A stretch of 64,000 nucleotides of DNA from Corynebacterium suicordis DSM 45110. Its GTDB lineage: Bacteria; Actinomycetota; Actinomycetes; Mycobacteriales; Mycobacteriaceae. A program made the translations under genes and the position numbers. Below, piece after piece: positions 17,130 through 26,308 of this stretch (position 1 is the first letter of the stretch; each line of letters opens with the position of its first letter). The stretch is taken from contig NZ_JADKMY010000002.1 of NCBI RefSeq assembly GCF_015351405.1, forward strand, positions 310,001 to 374,000. Direction: 5' to 3'. The notes beneath the pieces are model-generated. The model did not search any database. It was not told the DNA's origin and saw only the letters and a list, made by a program, of their open reading frames with translations.

Positions 17130-18116
17130 ATGAGCAATCCGAAAATGCCCCTATCCCTCATCGATTTCGCCACCGTTTACGGCGATGAGCGCCCAGCGGA
17201 TGCCTTCGCCCGCAGCGTCCAGTGGGCGCAGCTGGCGGAGAAGCTGGGATATAAGCGCATTTGGTATGCCGAGCATCACAATATGAAGTCCATCGCCAGC
17301 GCTGCCCCCGCAGTACTGATTGCGCACGTGGCTGCCAACACCGAATCCATTAACCTCGGCGCGGGCGGAGTGATGCTCCCCAACCACTCACCACTGGTGA
17401 TCGCGGAGCAGTTCGGCACCCTCGCGGAGATCCACCCTGGCCGCATTGACCTCGGCCTGGGCCGCGCGCCCGGTACTGACCAGATGACTGTTCGCGCATT
17501 GCGTCGCGAGCCTTCTGCTGCGGAGCGCTTCCCACAGGACGTGCAGGAACTCGCGGGTTACTTCAGCAATGAATCCCTCATCCCCGGTGTGGAGGCGACC
17601 CCCGGTAAGAACACCAATGTTCCCCTCTACATCCTCGGGTCTTCTCTGTTCGGCGCGCAGTTGGCGGCTCACCTGGGTCTGCCTTATTCCTTCGCTTCGC
17701 ACTTCGCCCCCGCTGCCTTGGAGCAGGCCGTGCGCGTGTACCGCGAGAATTACCGTCCTTCCGCCCGCCACCCGGAGCCGTACGTGATCGCCGCGGTGAA
17801 CGTGACTGTCGCCGATACCGAGGAAGAAGCCGCCAAGCAGGCCGATAAGGTCAAGCGCGCCCGTGTCCGCGCAATGGCAGGCCGTGGCCGCACCCTCTCC
17901 GAAGAGGAACTCGACATGCTCGTCGATTCCCCTGCGGGCCAGCAGATCCTGGGCATGCTCCAATACTGGGCCACCGGCACCCCGGATCAGGTCCGCACTT
18001 ACCTACAGGATTTCGCCGAACTCGCCCAGGCCGATGAGCTCATGATCGCGCTGAACTCCACCTCGACCGAGCAGTCCCTGCGCGCGATGGAGCTGCTGGC
18101 CCAGGCCTGGAACTAG
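17130..18116 (+). CDS. Luciferase-family flavin-dependent monooxygenase (LLM class)
   Basis: FMN- or F420-type TIM-barrel oxidoreductase of 328 residues; substrate unknown. Characteristic stretches are [58 protein letters not shown] and [17 protein letters not shown], followed by [27 protein letters not shown]. These match the YhbW/MsnO8-like subgroup of alkanal monooxygenase-like proteins. The ATG at 17130 ([10 protein letters not shown]) is chosen because family similarity begins there; upstream codons in the same frame run back through the inverted-repeat element and look non-coding. It is convergent with the AbrB-family gene, with no gap. Confidence 0.88.
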   Translation: MSNPKMPLSLIDFATVYGDERPADAFARSVQWAQLAEKLGYKRIWYAEHHNMKSIASAAPAVLIAHVAANTESINLGAGGVMLPNHSPLVIAEQFGTLAEIHPGRIDLGLGRAPGTDQMTVRALRREPSAAERFPQDVQELAGYFSNESLIPGVEATPGKNTNVPLYILGSSLFGAQLAAHLGLPYSFASHFAPAALEQAVRVYRENYRPSARHPEPYVIAAVNVTVADTEEEAAKQADKVKRARVRAMAGRGRTLSEEELDMLVDSPAGQQILGMLQYWATGTPDQVRTYLQDFAELAQADELMIALNSTSTEQSLRAMELLAQAWN

Positions 18117-19268
18117 TTAGTTTTCTTTTCTTTCTCGACGCAACCACTCAATAATCTGCGGTGCGTACGCCCCCACCACGAGCATGGCAATCATCCGCAT
18201 GACCTGCACCACTGTCACCACGGGGTCTGAATCTGCCTCGTGGGCAAAGGCGAGCACCGCGTAGATGCCACCGGGGACGGTGGCCAGGTAGGCATCCAGC
18301 ACGCGCAGATCCGTGGCCGCGCTAATAGCGAGCGCCACGCCCAGCGAGCTCAGGATCATCAGCACCACCACGCCCACGATGATGGGCAACGCTCCGGCAA
18401 AATGCCGCAGTGCAGACTTGGTGAGCGTGCCCCCAGCCTGAATACCGATGAGCGCATACGCGGCATTCACCACCAGTCCATCGGGCTGCAGGAACGCATC
18501 CGGCGCGCCCAGCAAATGCGCGATCACCGCGAAGGCCACGGCCAGCAGCAGATATGGCGAAGAGATGGTGAACCAGCGCCCAGTCAAGCGCGTAAATGCC
18601 CACACTGCGGCGATCGTGACCAAGACCCCAATTACTGGTTCCCAACTGGTGTGCCACCAAGCTTCGCCCGCCGATCCCCCGCCAGAGCCCGACCCAGAAT
18701 CCCCCATCCCTTCCGCGCCTGCCAGCAAGTGCACCATCGCCGGCAGGGTGAGCACCACGATGGACAAGCGAAGGTATTGGGTGAGGGTGGTAAAGCGCAT
18801 GTCGGCGTCGTCAATCTCGCGAGCCAACATCACCATGGCGCTGGCCCCGCCCGCCATCACGGAGAGGATTGAGGTGGCCGGGGTGACCCCACGGAAACGA
18901 ACCAGGAGCCACGCGCCCAGCGCGCACACGGCGAAAGTGGTGACCAAAGAAGCCACCACGGCGCCCGCGTAGCTCGCCGCGGAGGACAACCCCACGGTGG
19001 CCAAGGGGGCGGCGCACAGCAGGGAGATAATCACCTGCGCGGGGATCATGGTCTTTTTCGGGGGCTGGACCTGGCGGTCGCCCAAGATGGCATACGCGCC
19101 GAACACCAGAAGGAAACTGAAGATCCACGCGGCAGGAACCCCAACCGCAGTGCCCCACACGCCACCGGCCACGGCCACCGCAATCAACAGCGCAATGGTG
19201 CCCCAACGGCCAATAACCCCGGATACCTTATCGGTACTCCGGGGTGTGCTGGTGAGCGGTGAGCTCAC
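18117..19268 (-). CDS. AbrB-family integral membrane protein (AmoA-like putative regulator/transporter)
   Basis: A 383-residue protein with about ten hydrophobic segments, arranged as the duplicated AbrB domain: VWGTAVGVPAAWIFSFLLVFGAYAI in the first half and GIQAGGTLTKSALRHFAGALPIIVGVVVLMILSSLGVALA in the second. VTPATSILSVMAGGASAMVMLA and YLATVPGGIYAVLAFAHEAD are the paired conserved motifs. Function is unproven for the family. The GTG start at 19268 lies immediately after the stop of the DUF3618 gene, without its own RBS, so translation is probably coupled. The C-terminus (LRRERKEN) falls in a copy of the recurrent TTYTTT..CGACGC motif. Confidence 0.82.
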   Translation of the reverse strand: MSSPLTSTPRSTDKVSGVIGRWGTIALLIAVAVAGGVWGTAVGVPAAWIFSFLLVFGAYAILGDRQVQPPKKTMIPAQVIISLLCAAPLATVGLSSAASYAGAVVASLVTTFAVCALGAWLLVRFRGVTPATSILSVMAGGASAMVMLAREIDDADMRFTTLTQYLRLSIVVLTLPAMVHLLAGAEGMGDSGSGSGGGSAGEAWWHTSWEPVIGVLVTIAAVWAFTRLTGRWFTISSPYLLLAVAFAVIAHLLGAPDAFLQPDGLVVNAAYALIGIQAGGTLTKSALRHFAGALPIIVGVVVLMILSSLGVALAISAATDLRVLDAYLATVPGGIYAVLAFAHEADSDPVVTVVQVMRMIAMLVVGAYAPQIIEWLRRERKEN

Positions 19269-19269
19269 T

Positions 19270-19548
19270 CTAGCGGGTGGCAGCCAGCAAGCGCTGGATC
19301 TCCTTAATCTGCTTCTTCTCCTTGCGCTTGGAGGAAACAGTCAGGGCCAGAAGGGTAACTACTCCCAACGCCACGCCGCCGGCGATCATCTGGAACTTAG
19401 GCTCTTGAACGGCGCCCAAGGCCTGAGACTTGGCATCGTCAGCCAGGTTCTTTGGCGCTACGCGCACGGACAGCTCATCCAAAGTCTTGGCTAGCTGGTT
19501 ACGGGTGCGCTCAATATCGCGCTGGATGGCATCGGTGCTGCGGGCCAT
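19270..19548 (-). CDS. DUF3618 small membrane protein
   Basis: 92 residues. The N-terminal half is a charged amphipathic helix (MARSTDAIQRDIERTRNQLAKTLDELSVRV), the hallmark of DUF3618. It is followed by one transmembrane segment (FQMIAGGVALGVVTLLALTV) and a very basic cytoplasmic end (SSKRKEKKQIKEIQRLL). Family members are common next to membrane-stress genes in Actinobacteria, but no role is established. It is the first gene of a two-gene unit with the AbrB-family gene, and diverges from the peroxiredoxin gene. Confidence 0.85.
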   Translation of the reverse strand: MARSTDAIQRDIERTRNQLAKTLDELSVRVAPKNLADDAKSQALGAVQEPKFQMIAGGVALGVVTLLALTVSSKRKEKKQIKEIQRLLAATR

Positions 19549-19722
19549 GAGGATTCTCCCTTATACGAGGACAGCGGACGTCTAAATTAATACTCGAACC
19601 ATTGTAAAGGAATGCGCAGCAACCGGTTGTGCATTGGGTGGGTGGAAGCTCACTAGGGGGTTGCGAATGGCGGCGTCGAAAGGCCTCCCAAAGGCACTGG
19701 TTGGCTCGGTACACTCGGAAAC

Positions 19723-20229
19723 ATGTCTGAAAACACTTCCGAAAACACTGAACAGACCACCCAGCCCACCACTCTTGAGGTAGGGCAGAAGGCTCCGGAG
19801 TTCTCCCTGCAGAATGCCGATGGGAACACCGTGTCCTTAAGCGATTACAAGGGCAAGAAGGTCATCGTGTACTTCTACCCCAAGGCCGATACCCCGGGCT
19901 GCACCACCGAGGCCTGCGATTTTCGCGATTCCCTGACCGAGCTCAACGGCCAGGACGTTGAGGTGCTGGGCATCTCCCCTGATCAGCCTGAGGCGTTGAA
20001 GAAGTTCACCGAGAAGTACGAGCTCACCTTCCCTCTTCTTTCCGACGCCGACAAGTCCGTCATGACCGCTTATGGCGCATTCGGTGAGAAGAAGAACTAC
20101 GGCAAGGTGGTGCAGGGCGTGATCCGCTCCACTTTTGTGGTGGACGAGCAGGGCAATATCGAGCTGGCCAAGTACAACGTGAAGGCCACGGGTCACGTGG
20201 CGCGGATCATCAAGGAACTGGACAAGTAG
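19723..20229 (+). CDS. bcp: Thioredoxin-dependent thiol peroxidase (Bcp/PrxQ)
   Basis: Reduces hydrogen peroxide and organic hydroperoxides using thioredoxin- or mycothiol-linked electrons. 168 residues with the PrxQ motif YPKADTPGCTTEACDFRD, in which the cysteine of PGCTTEAC is peroxidatic and the second is the resolving cysteine (CxxxxC). LSDADKSVMTAYGAFGEK and IRSTFVVDEQGNIEL follow. The first ~20 residues are a Thr/Glu-rich extension. There is no clear RBS; TACACT ends 8 nt before the ATG, so the message may be leaderless. Confidence 0.94.
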   Translation: MSENTSENTEQTTQPTTLEVGQKAPEFSLQNADGNTVSLSDYKGKKVIVYFYPKADTPGCTTEACDFRDSLTELNGQDVEVLGISPDQPEALKKFTEKYELTFPLLSDADKSVMTAYGAFGEKKNYGKVVQGVIRSTFVVDEQGNIELAKYNVKATGHVARIIKELDK

Positions 20230-20235
20230 TTCTCC

Positions 20236-21288
20236 CTAGGCGTTAATCCGCACCGAGCTGAAACCGATTGGCCCCTTGGAGAGCTTCTGCTCACCGGCCG
20301 CATCCGGAGCCCCGAGGGTGCCGATCTCCGCGCGGTGCATTTCATCCGGACCCGTGTTGTAGGCATTGGAGATCATCGCGGTGAGCACCTGCTTGCCATC
20401 TCGGTTTTCCACCCACGGATCCTTCATCGTCACTTCCACCAAACTGAACTTCGCGGTGGCGGTGATTGAACCCTTGAAACGCTTGGTTCCATCCATCGCC
20501 ACGGCATCCGCATCCGTGTTCCGGGTAAAGCTCACTTTGTTGCCGGGTTGCTTCGCCGCACCGTTGCGGGGGTTGATGCCACCGCGGGTGGCATTGGTGG
20601 CGCGGTAGACAGCATCGGCCGTCAGCACCAGATCTGGCTGCGCGGGCGCTGGGGTGTTTGGCCCTGGCTCCGGCGAATAATTGATGGGCACATAGTGCTC
20701 TTCTGCCGGGTTCACGGAACCTGCGCCGGCATAGACGTACACACCGAAGTTCTTACCTGCAGTGTCAGCTGGCGGATCCACCACGATTCGCGCGGTGAAA
20801 TTTCCCTGCTCATCCATCGGCTGCGAAACGCGGGCAATGGAGCGGCGCATGTCGATTGGCATCGTGGGGATGGCGTTCAGCGTCTTTGGAGGGGTCACCC
20901 ATGCCATGCGGTCATGCGGATGAGTTCGGTTGCTACCGGGCGCGCCTTCACTGGGCTTCCAGTTATCGGGAAAACCTGAGTAGAGCACGTACACGCCGTT
21001 GGGGGTTCCCGGCGGGATGGGCAGTGGGAATCCGCCACGGTTGGCATCCGGAGAAAAGCCCGAGCCGTGCACCAGCAACACATCCCCGCGATGCACGGTA
21101 ATGCCCTCTGCTGGCTGACCGTCCTCGGTGGTGACGGTGATCTTCGTGTTTTCCTTTACCTGCGGGAAGAACGGCAGGTTGTCCGGAACGTTGGCAGCGG
21201 CCAACGCGGTTCCGGAATTCAAGTAGGCATAGGACACAGTCACGAGACCAATTAGCGCCCCGGCTAGGACTTTTGTTGAAGTTTTCAT
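20236..21288 (-). CDS. Secreted protein of unknown function under a DtxR box
   Basis: A 350-residue exported protein. The signal peptide is MKTSTKVLAGALIGLVTVSYAYLNSGTALAA with a likely cleavage after ALAA. The mature part begins NVPDNLPFFPQVKENTKITVTTEDG and contains ITVHRGDVLLVHGSGFSPDAN, an Ig-like pattern seen in corynebacterial surface proteins, then a proline-rich hinge (SPEPGPNTPAPAQP) and a C-terminal beta domain. No LPXTG, lipobox or transmembrane anchor was found, so it is probably released or held non-covalently. There is no cysteine in the mature part. A DtxR-type iron box lies 10 bp upstream of the start, overlapping the promoter, which predicts repression by iron. A role in haem or iron capture is plausible but not shown. 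Confidence 0.75.
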   Translation of the reverse strand: MKTSTKVLAGALIGLVTVSYAYLNSGTALAAANVPDNLPFFPQVKENTKITVTTEDGQPAEGITVHRGDVLLVHGSGFSPDANRGGFPLPIPPGTPNGVYVLYSGFPDNWKPSEGAPGSNRTHPHDRMAWVTPPKTLNAIPTMPIDMRRSIARVSQPMDEQGNFTARIVVDPPADTAGKNFGVYVYAGAGSVNPAEEHYVPINYSPEPGPNTPAPAQPDLVLTADAVYRATNATRGGINPRNGAAKQPGNKVSFTRNTDADAVAMDGTKRFKGSITATAKFSLVEVTMKDPWVENRDGKQVLTAMISNAYNTGPDEMHRAEIGTLGAPDAAGEQKLSKGPIGFSSVRINA

Positions 21289-21297
21289 ACTTCTATC

Positions 21298-21316
21298 TTA
21301 GGTCTGCCAAACCTAA
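21298..21316. promoter_or_regulatory. DtxR-type iron box
   Basis: TTAGGTCTGCCAAACCTAA matches the 19-bp corynebacterial DtxR consensus (TTAGGTTAGCCTAACCTAA) at 16 positions, with both outer half-sites intact. It is 10 bp upstream of the ATG of the secreted-protein gene, where bound repressor would block the promoter. It also touches the T-run of the tRNA-Leu terminator. Confidence 0.8.
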
Positions 21317-21344
21317 AAAGACCCGTGACAAATATCACGGGTCT
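21314..21344 (-). terminator. Rho-independent terminator of tRNA-Leu
   Basis: On the minus strand AGACCCGTGA pairs with TCACGGGTCT around a 6-nt loop, followed by TTTTT. It insulates tRNA-Leu from the iron-regulated gene. Confidence 0.9.
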
Positions 21345-21368
21345 GCTTTGTCTCAAAGCCTTGCTTTG

Positions 21369-21450
<82 letters not shown>

Positions 21451-21521
21451 GTAACTGCAAGCTCATACTAGCAACACATCCGTTGGATTCTTCAACTCGC
21501 TGGTGGGTAGACTCGAACACT

Positions 21522-21992
21522 GTGAGTAATCAGCAGCCTCAGGACAATCAGGACATCCAGCGGGATCACGTTCCCGCCTCTGCACCTGCCGAAAATGCTG
21601 AGCCCTTCCCACTGCGGGTACGCATCGTCCAGATCTGCTTTCTCATCCTGGCGGTACTCGCCACCATGGGTTTGGCCTACTGGCAGTGGAGCCGTTTCAC
21701 CTCAGCGCAGGGTGATTTTCAGAACCTCGGCTACGCCCTGCAATGGCCAATTTTTGGAATCTTTATGGTGGTTGCGTATCGGAAATACATTCAGTATGAG
21801 CGCGAGCGTTTGCTGGGCGAGGACATGGCCGCAGTGCCCAAGGAAATTCGGGAATCCATGCGCGAAATCCCGGATGATTTCATAGCGTTGCCGGGCCAGC
21901 GTGTCCCAACCGATTTGGAAGCCGACGCCAAGGCCGATGACCGCCGAAGCCGTGCCAAACAAGCAGCAAGAAACCATCGCACGCAGCAGTAG
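21522..21992 (+). CDS. LprD-like small membrane protein (Rv1343c homologue)
   Basis: 156 residues with two transmembrane segments at about 28-50 (VQICFLILAVLATMGLAYWQW) and 66-82 (LQWPIFGIFMVVAYRKY), and a long charged tail. The string NLGYALQWPIF..AYRKY..YE is shared with the mycobacterial LprD family, but the lipobox cysteine is absent here, so it is not a lipoprotein. GTG at 21522 is taken as start because the frame upstream passes through the tRNA. Together with the DUF3817 gene 65 bp downstream it matches Rv1343c-Rv1342c. Function unknown. Confidence 0.75.
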   Translation: MSNQQPQDNQDIQRDHVPASAPAENAEPFPLRVRIVQICFLILAVLATMGLAYWQWSRFTSAQGDFQNLGYALQWPIFGIFMVVAYRKYIQYERERLLGEDMAAVPKEIRESMREIPDDFIALPGQRVPTDLEADAKADDRRSRAKQAARNHRTQQ

Positions 21993-22057
21993 CTATCTCT
22001 ATTGCCCGAAAGCCAGCCTGCCCCTCACCCACCGCAAGCATTAAGGAATCCCCCGGA

Positions 22058-22450
22058 ATGACTTCTCCTCAGACCCCTCAAGACGATCACACTTCCCAGG
22101 CTGTGAACCCTCAGCTCCACCCTGCGCGCCAAGCACGCGTGGCCAAGAGCCTGAAGTATTACTCCATCGCCGCCATCATCACCGGTATTTGGCTGTTGGT
22201 GCTGGTGGTGGAGATGTCACTGAAGTACCTCATCCTCGATGATGCACCTTCGTGGTTCCAATTCATTGGACAAGCTCACGGCTTGTTCTTCATCATTTAC
22301 TGCATCGCATGCCTAGACTTGGGCACCAAGGCTCGCTGGGAGCCTGCGAAGTGGCTCACCACAATCCTGGCTGGTGTCGTTCCGCTGCTCAGCTTCTATG
22401 TTGAGCGCAAGCGTCGCCTCGAGGTCAAGGAAAAGTTCCAGCTCAGCTAG
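22058..22450 (+). CDS. DUF3817 membrane protein
   Basis: 130 residues with three hydrophobic segments and the DUF3817 pattern: KYYSIAAIITGIWLLVLVVEM, then FIGQAHGLFFIIYCIACLDLG and LTTILAGVVPLLSFYVERK. The conserved histidine in GQAHG is a family feature. The start has TAAGGAAT upstream. It overlaps the 3' end of the convergent M20 gene by 4 nt. In M. tuberculosis the homologue (Rv1342c) lies directly beside rdgB, whereas here the M20 gene intervenes. Function unknown. Confidence 0.88.
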   Translation: MTSPQTPQDDHTSQAVNPQLHPARQARVAKSLKYYSIAAIITGIWLLVLVVEMSLKYLILDDAPSWFQFIGQAHGLFFIIYCIACLDLGTKARWEPAKWLTTILAGVVPLLSFYVERKRRLEVKEKFQLS

Positions 22451-23922
22451 TTAGCGCCGGAGATTTCCACCGCAACTGCATCGATGTCCTCATCCGTTGG
22501 AACGGTGGGCGAATAGATCCGGTCTTCCGGCTCCTCCCCTGGCCGCTCCCATTCCTGCTGCAGGCAGGAGAGGATGCCCACGGCCGCGGCGCGCACACCC
22601 ACGGGGAGGGTGTTGAGATCCGGCAGGAACAGCGGATTGTGGTTGGTGGGGATATCGATATCCAGGCGGCCAGCCTTCTCCGCCCGATCCCACTGCCAGC
22701 GCGGGGTGATGCCCACGGTCCACAGCATGTAGGGAGCGCCGAAGGCTTTGGGGATTGCGGAGAAATCCTCGGAGGCGGACCATGGCTCCATGTCCGTGGA
22801 TTCCTCGCCGAAGGTCTCGTCGAAGTTCTCACGAACGGTGTTGAACACGTTCTCGGAGTTCTTCAGCGCGCTCAGCATGCCCACGAACTTGAACGATGGC
22901 GGGCGCTCCGCACCCATGGACGTGGCCTCGGCACGCACGATGCGCTTGATGGAATCCACGCACTTCTTACGCAGGGCTTCATCGTAGAAACGACAGCTCA
23001 GGGAGATCTTCGCGGAATCGGGGATCACGTTATTAGCCTTGCCAGCCTCCACGGATGCCACGGTGATCACGGCGAATTGGTTCGGGGGAACCTCGCGGGA
23101 CACCACGGTCTGCAGCTTCATCACGGTGGACGCTGCCAGCACCACGGGATCCACCGAGCGATGTGGCATGGAGGCGTGCGCGCCACGGCCGTACAGGGTG
23201 ATCTCGATGGTGGTGGAGCTGGCCATTACGGGACCCGGCGCGGTGAATACCCGACCCGCCGGCCCGGCAATGATGTGCTGCGCCAAGCAGACATCGGGCC
23301 GAGGAATAACCCGGCCCAGACCATCGTTGACCATGCCATTTGCGCCGATGGACGCTTCCTCTGCCGGCTGGAACAGAGCCACCACGGTGCCGGACCATTG
23401 CTCGCGCGTGCCGTCCAGCACCCGCATGGCGCCCAGCAGAGACATGGTGTGATGATCGTGTCCACACGCGTGCATGGTGGGAACGCGCTGCCCACCAGCA
23501 TCTAGCTGTGAGTGCTTGGACTTGTAATCCACATCGGTCTTCTCAGCCACGGGAAGGCCATCGAAGTCCGCGCGGAAAAGTACCGTGGGCCCCTCCCCGT
23601 TTTCCAGCACTGCAGTGATGCCGTAACCGCCGATATCCGTGGTCACAGCCCAGTCGCTGAAGTGCTCCAGTTCGCGCTTGATGCGCGCCGCAGTCTTCTC
23701 CTCTGCGGTGGAGAGTTCTGGCTCGCGGTGAAACTCTTTGTACGTTTCTTCCAGCCACTCCAGGTCGAGGTTTCCGCCATCCGCTTCGCGCGTCTTATCG
23801 GAACGCCCGCCGAACAGTGGCCCCATGAACCCTCCGACAATCTCAGCAGGGCTAGCTGTCAAGTGTCCTCGAGGGCTCATGTTCTTAGCTTCAGTAGGGC
23901 GTGCTCCTGCTTCGGCGGTCAC
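22447..23922 (-). CDS. M20-family amidohydrolase (N-acyl amino acid / hippurate hydrolase-like)
   Basis: Cytoplasmic metal-dependent hydrolase of about 491 residues, likely cleaving an acyl group from an amino acid. Metal-binding and catalytic motifs are visible: FRADFDGLPVAEK, MHACGHDHHTMSLLGA (with the His/Cys metal ligands), FQPAEEASIGANGMV (catalytic Glu pair), and a terminal metal histidine in NHNPLF. GRGAHASMPHRSVDPV is the dimerisation/lid motif. The GTG at 23922 is chosen because AAGGAA lies 8 nt upstream; the frame extends 17 codons further. Relatives in skin corynebacteria include the odour-releasing acyl-glutamine aminoacylase, but substrate cannot be read from sequence. It sits as an insert in the Rv1330c-Rv1343c-like block. 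Confidence 0.88.
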   Translation of the reverse strand: MTAEAGARPTEAKNMSPRGHLTASPAEIVGGFMGPLFGGRSDKTREADGGNLDLEWLEETYKEFHREPELSTAEEKTAARIKRELEHFSDWAVTTDIGGYGITAVLENGEGPTVLFRADFDGLPVAEKTDVDYKSKHSQLDAGGQRVPTMHACGHDHHTMSLLGAMRVLDGTREQWSGTVVALFQPAEEASIGANGMVNDGLGRVIPRPDVCLAQHIIAGPAGRVFTAPGPVMASSTTIEITLYGRGAHASMPHRSVDPVVLAASTVMKLQTVVSREVPPNQFAVITVASVEAGKANNVIPDSAKISLSCRFYDEALRKKCVDSIKRIVRAEATSMGAERPPSFKFVGMLSALKNSENVFNTVRENFDETFGEESTDMEPWSASEDFSAIPKAFGAPYMLWTVGITPRWQWDRAEKAGRLDIDIPTNHNPLFLPDLNTLPVGVRAAAVGILSCLQQEWERPGEEPEDRIYSPTVPTDEDIDAVAVEISGAN

Positions 23923-23982
23923 GGACTGCGTTCCTTTCACGGGCTCACATAGCGTTACCGGCGGAATCTCCACCGGTGATTC

Positions 23983-24624
23983 TTAATTGCTTCCTACTGT
24001 ACTGAGCCTGCGCAATACCGGCACGAGTTGCGCCAGCGCCTTCCCGCGGTGCGATAGCTCATCCTTGCGTTCCGGGCTGAGCTCAGCAGCGGATTTCCCT
24101 GGCTCTTCAGCAGGCAGGAACAGTGGGTCATAGCCAAAGCCACCCTCTCCCTGCTCCTCCCGCGCAATAGTGCCGTGCCACGCACCCTCCGCCACGTATT
24201 CAGTCTCCATCCCCGCTGTAACCGCCAATTCCTCCGGCAGCTGCATCACGCAGACGGACACATAGTGCGCTCCCCGGCGTTCATCGGGAGTGTCAGACAA
24301 TTGGGCGAGCAGCAGGCGGTTATTGGCGGCGTCGTCCCCATGCGCCCCAGCCCAACGAGCCGAAAGCACGCCGGGCATGCCACGCAGTTCATCCACGGCC
24401 AGGCCGGAATCATCCGCGATGGTCACGAGCCCCGTTTCGCGCACCCCATCAGCGGTTTTGATGCGCGCGTTGTCCACGAAATCCGCGCCCGTCTCTAGAG
24501 TCTCCGGGTATTCCGGCACATCACTGAGGTTCACCAGCTCGATCCCCGTCACGCCAGCCGCATCCAGCACGCGGTTGAGCTCGCGCAGTTTCTTGTTATT
24601 TCTCGACGCCACCAGTACCCGCAT
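23983..24624 (-). CDS. rdgB: Non-canonical purine NTP pyrophosphatase (RdgB/HAM1)
   Basis: Hydrolyses dITP, dXTP and ITP to monophosphates, cleaning the nucleotide pool. 213 residues: MRVLVASRNNKKLREL (substrate-binding start, SxNxxK), FVDNARIKT, ADDSGLAVDELRGMPGVLSARWAG (metal-binding aspartates), GFGYDPLFLP and SHRGKAL are the canonical motifs. The ATG follows the rph stop directly (TAAATG), so the two are translationally coupled, an arrangement conserved in Actinobacteria. Confidence 0.96.
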   Translation of the reverse strand: MRVLVASRNNKKLRELNRVLDAAGVTGIELVNLSDVPEYPETLETGADFVDNARIKTADGVRETGLVTIADDSGLAVDELRGMPGVLSARWAGAHGDDAANNRLLLAQLSDTPDERRGAHYVSVCVMQLPEELAVTAGMETEYVAEGAWHGTIAREEQGEGGFGYDPLFLPAEEPGKSAAELSPERKDELSHRGKALAQLVPVLRRLSTVGSN

Positions 24625-25371
24625 TTACTTCAGCTCCCCCTGCAGCGCTTCCTTTTGCAGGTCGATGAGCTGGTGCAATCCACCTTCGGCCAGATCCAAC
24701 AGGGCGTTCAGCTCCTCGCGGGAGAACTCGGAGTTCTCGCCGGTGCCCTGGATTTCCACGAAGCGGCCTTCTTCTGTCATGACCACGTTCATGTCCACAT
24801 CGGCGCGAGAATCCTCCTCGTAGGGAAGATCCAGGCAAGGCACGCCATCGATCAAGCCCACGGAGACCGCGGCAACGGGTGCGCGCAGTGGCTGGCCGGG
24901 CACCACGCCCTGGCTCTGCAGGAAAGCCAAAGCATCTGCCAGCGCCACGTAGGCACCGGTGATCGCCGCGGTGCGGGTGCCACCATCGGCCTGGAGAACA
25001 TCGCAGTCGATGGCGATGGTGTTCTCGCCCAGCTGGCGCAGATCCACTGCCGCGCGCAGAGAGCGGCCAATCAGGCGGGAGATCTCATGGGTACGGCCCT
25101 TGACCTTGCCGCGCATGGACTCGCGTGGCATGCGCTCATGCGTAGAGGAAGGCAGCATGGCGTACTCGGCGGTGAGCCAGCCTTCACCGGAATCGCGCTT
25201 AAAGCGGGGCACGCCGAACTCCACGGAAGCGGTACACATGACGCGGGTGTTTCCGAACTCCACCAGCACACTTCCGGCTGGGTTGGAGGTGAATCCTCGG
25301 GTGATGCGGATTGGGCGCAGTTCGTCTGTGGCGCGGCCGTCCGCGCGGGTAAAGGTCGATTCAATAGCCAT
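24625..25371 (-). CDS. rph: Ribonuclease PH
   Basis: Phosphorolytic 3' exoribonuclease that trims tRNA and other RNA 3' ends. 248 residues of the PDX fold: [44 protein letters not shown] [13 protein letters not shown], the acidic site [19 protein letters not shown], and [15 protein letters not shown] at 25371 ([13 protein letters not shown]) is preferred to a GTG three codons upstream because AAGG is then well spaced. It heads the rph-rdgB pair behind the MBL gene, 84 bp away. Confidence 0.95.
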   Translation of the reverse strand: MAIESTFTRADGRATDELRPIRITRGFTSNPAGSVLVEFGNTRVMCTASVEFGVPRFKRDSGEGWLTAEYAMLPSSTHERMPRESMRGKVKGRTHEISRLIGRSLRAAVDLRQLGENTIAIDCDVLQADGGTRTAAITGAYVALADALAFLQSQGVVPGQPLRAPVAAVSVGLIDGVPCLDLPYEEDSRADVDMNVVMTEEGRFVEIQGTGENSEFSREELNALLDLAEGGLHQLIDLQKEALQGELK

Positions 25372-25455
25372 GCCTGCCACCTTACAAGGCGGGCAGGACA
25401 GTCCCGGTTCAGCGCTTGCTCGGATGAGACGAGGCTGTCGGATTAGACAGCGCTG

Positions 25456-26253
25456 TTAGAAGTTCAGCACCATGCCGGGGTGCGCCAACACGATCTCCCC
25501 GGCGAACTCGCGCTGCGCTGCTTGCAGCGTCTGATCCTTATCACCCCATGGCGGGATATGCGTCAGCACCAGCTTCTTCACCCCAGCCAGGGCAGCGGCG
25601 CGTCCCGCCAGATCCCCGGAGAGGTGCATACCTTCGGGCTTACCCGCGGAACTTGCACCCCACGCGGCCTCGCACAGCAACACATCCGCTCCCCTGGCGA
25701 ACTTCCCTAGGGCCTCCGCGTCTGCGGTGTCTCCCGAATAGACCAGGCTGCGGCCCTCGGCATCGTGAATTCGCGTGAGATATGCCTCCGTGGGGTGCAG
25801 CGCAGGCGCGGCAAATACTTGGAAGTTCCCGATCTTGTGGTGTGGCCAGGAGTTGGCGTCAAAATCACCAGAACCCGTCTCATGGACGCGAACCTCAAAG
25901 GTGTCCGAGAAATCATCGGGGTCATCAGGGTAATCGCCGGAAGCGTGAGCCAAGTGCTCCTGCGCGATGGCTGGGCCCAGCAAAGTGTGAGTGCGCGTGG
26001 CGGCACAGGTGGGGTGGAAACGGCGCCAGACCAGCAAAGATGGAAAATCCAGGCAATGATCGGCGTGCATGTGAGAGAACACCACGTGGCACTCGGAAGG
26101 CTCCACGCCCTCGGTGCGCTGCATTTGTGCCAACACTCCCGGGCCGATATCCAGCAGGATGCTCTCCTGCTGCTTATCGCGGAGGAAATAACCAGACGCC
26201 GGAGCATCCGGACCCGCCACGCTGCCTGAGCAGCCCAACACAATAATTTCCAT
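25456..26253 (-). CDS. MBL-fold metallohydrolase, Rv1339-like (putative cyclic nucleotide phosphodiesterase)
   Basis: 265 residues of metallo-beta-lactamase fold. MEIIVLGCSGSVAGPDAPASGY starts the domain; FSHMHADHCLDFPSL is the HxHxDH zinc site; LVYSGDTADAEAL supplies the bridging aspartate and HIPPWGDK the last histidine. Position between murI and rph and overall sequence make it the counterpart of Rv1339, reported as an atypical cAMP phosphodiesterase; activity here is inferred from that. No RBS stands out before the ATG at 26253. It lies 55 bp downstream of murI. Confidence 0.85.
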   Translation of the reverse strand: MEIIVLGCSGSVAGPDAPASGYFLRDKQQESILLDIGPGVLAQMQRTEGVEPSECHVVFSHMHADHCLDFPSLLVWRRFHPTCAATRTHTLLGPAIAQEHLAHASGDYPDDPDDFSDTFEVRVHETGSGDFDANSWPHHKIGNFQVFAAPALHPTEAYLTRIHDAEGRSLVYSGDTADAEALGKFARGADVLLCEAAWGASSAGKPEGMHLSGDLAGRAAALAGVKKLVLTHIPPWGDKDQTLQAAQREFAGEIVLAHPGMVLNF

Positions 26254-26308
26254 AGAATGTCATTGTCACACGAAACTCATAGAAACAGCCACCACACCTG
26301 TGGGAAAA

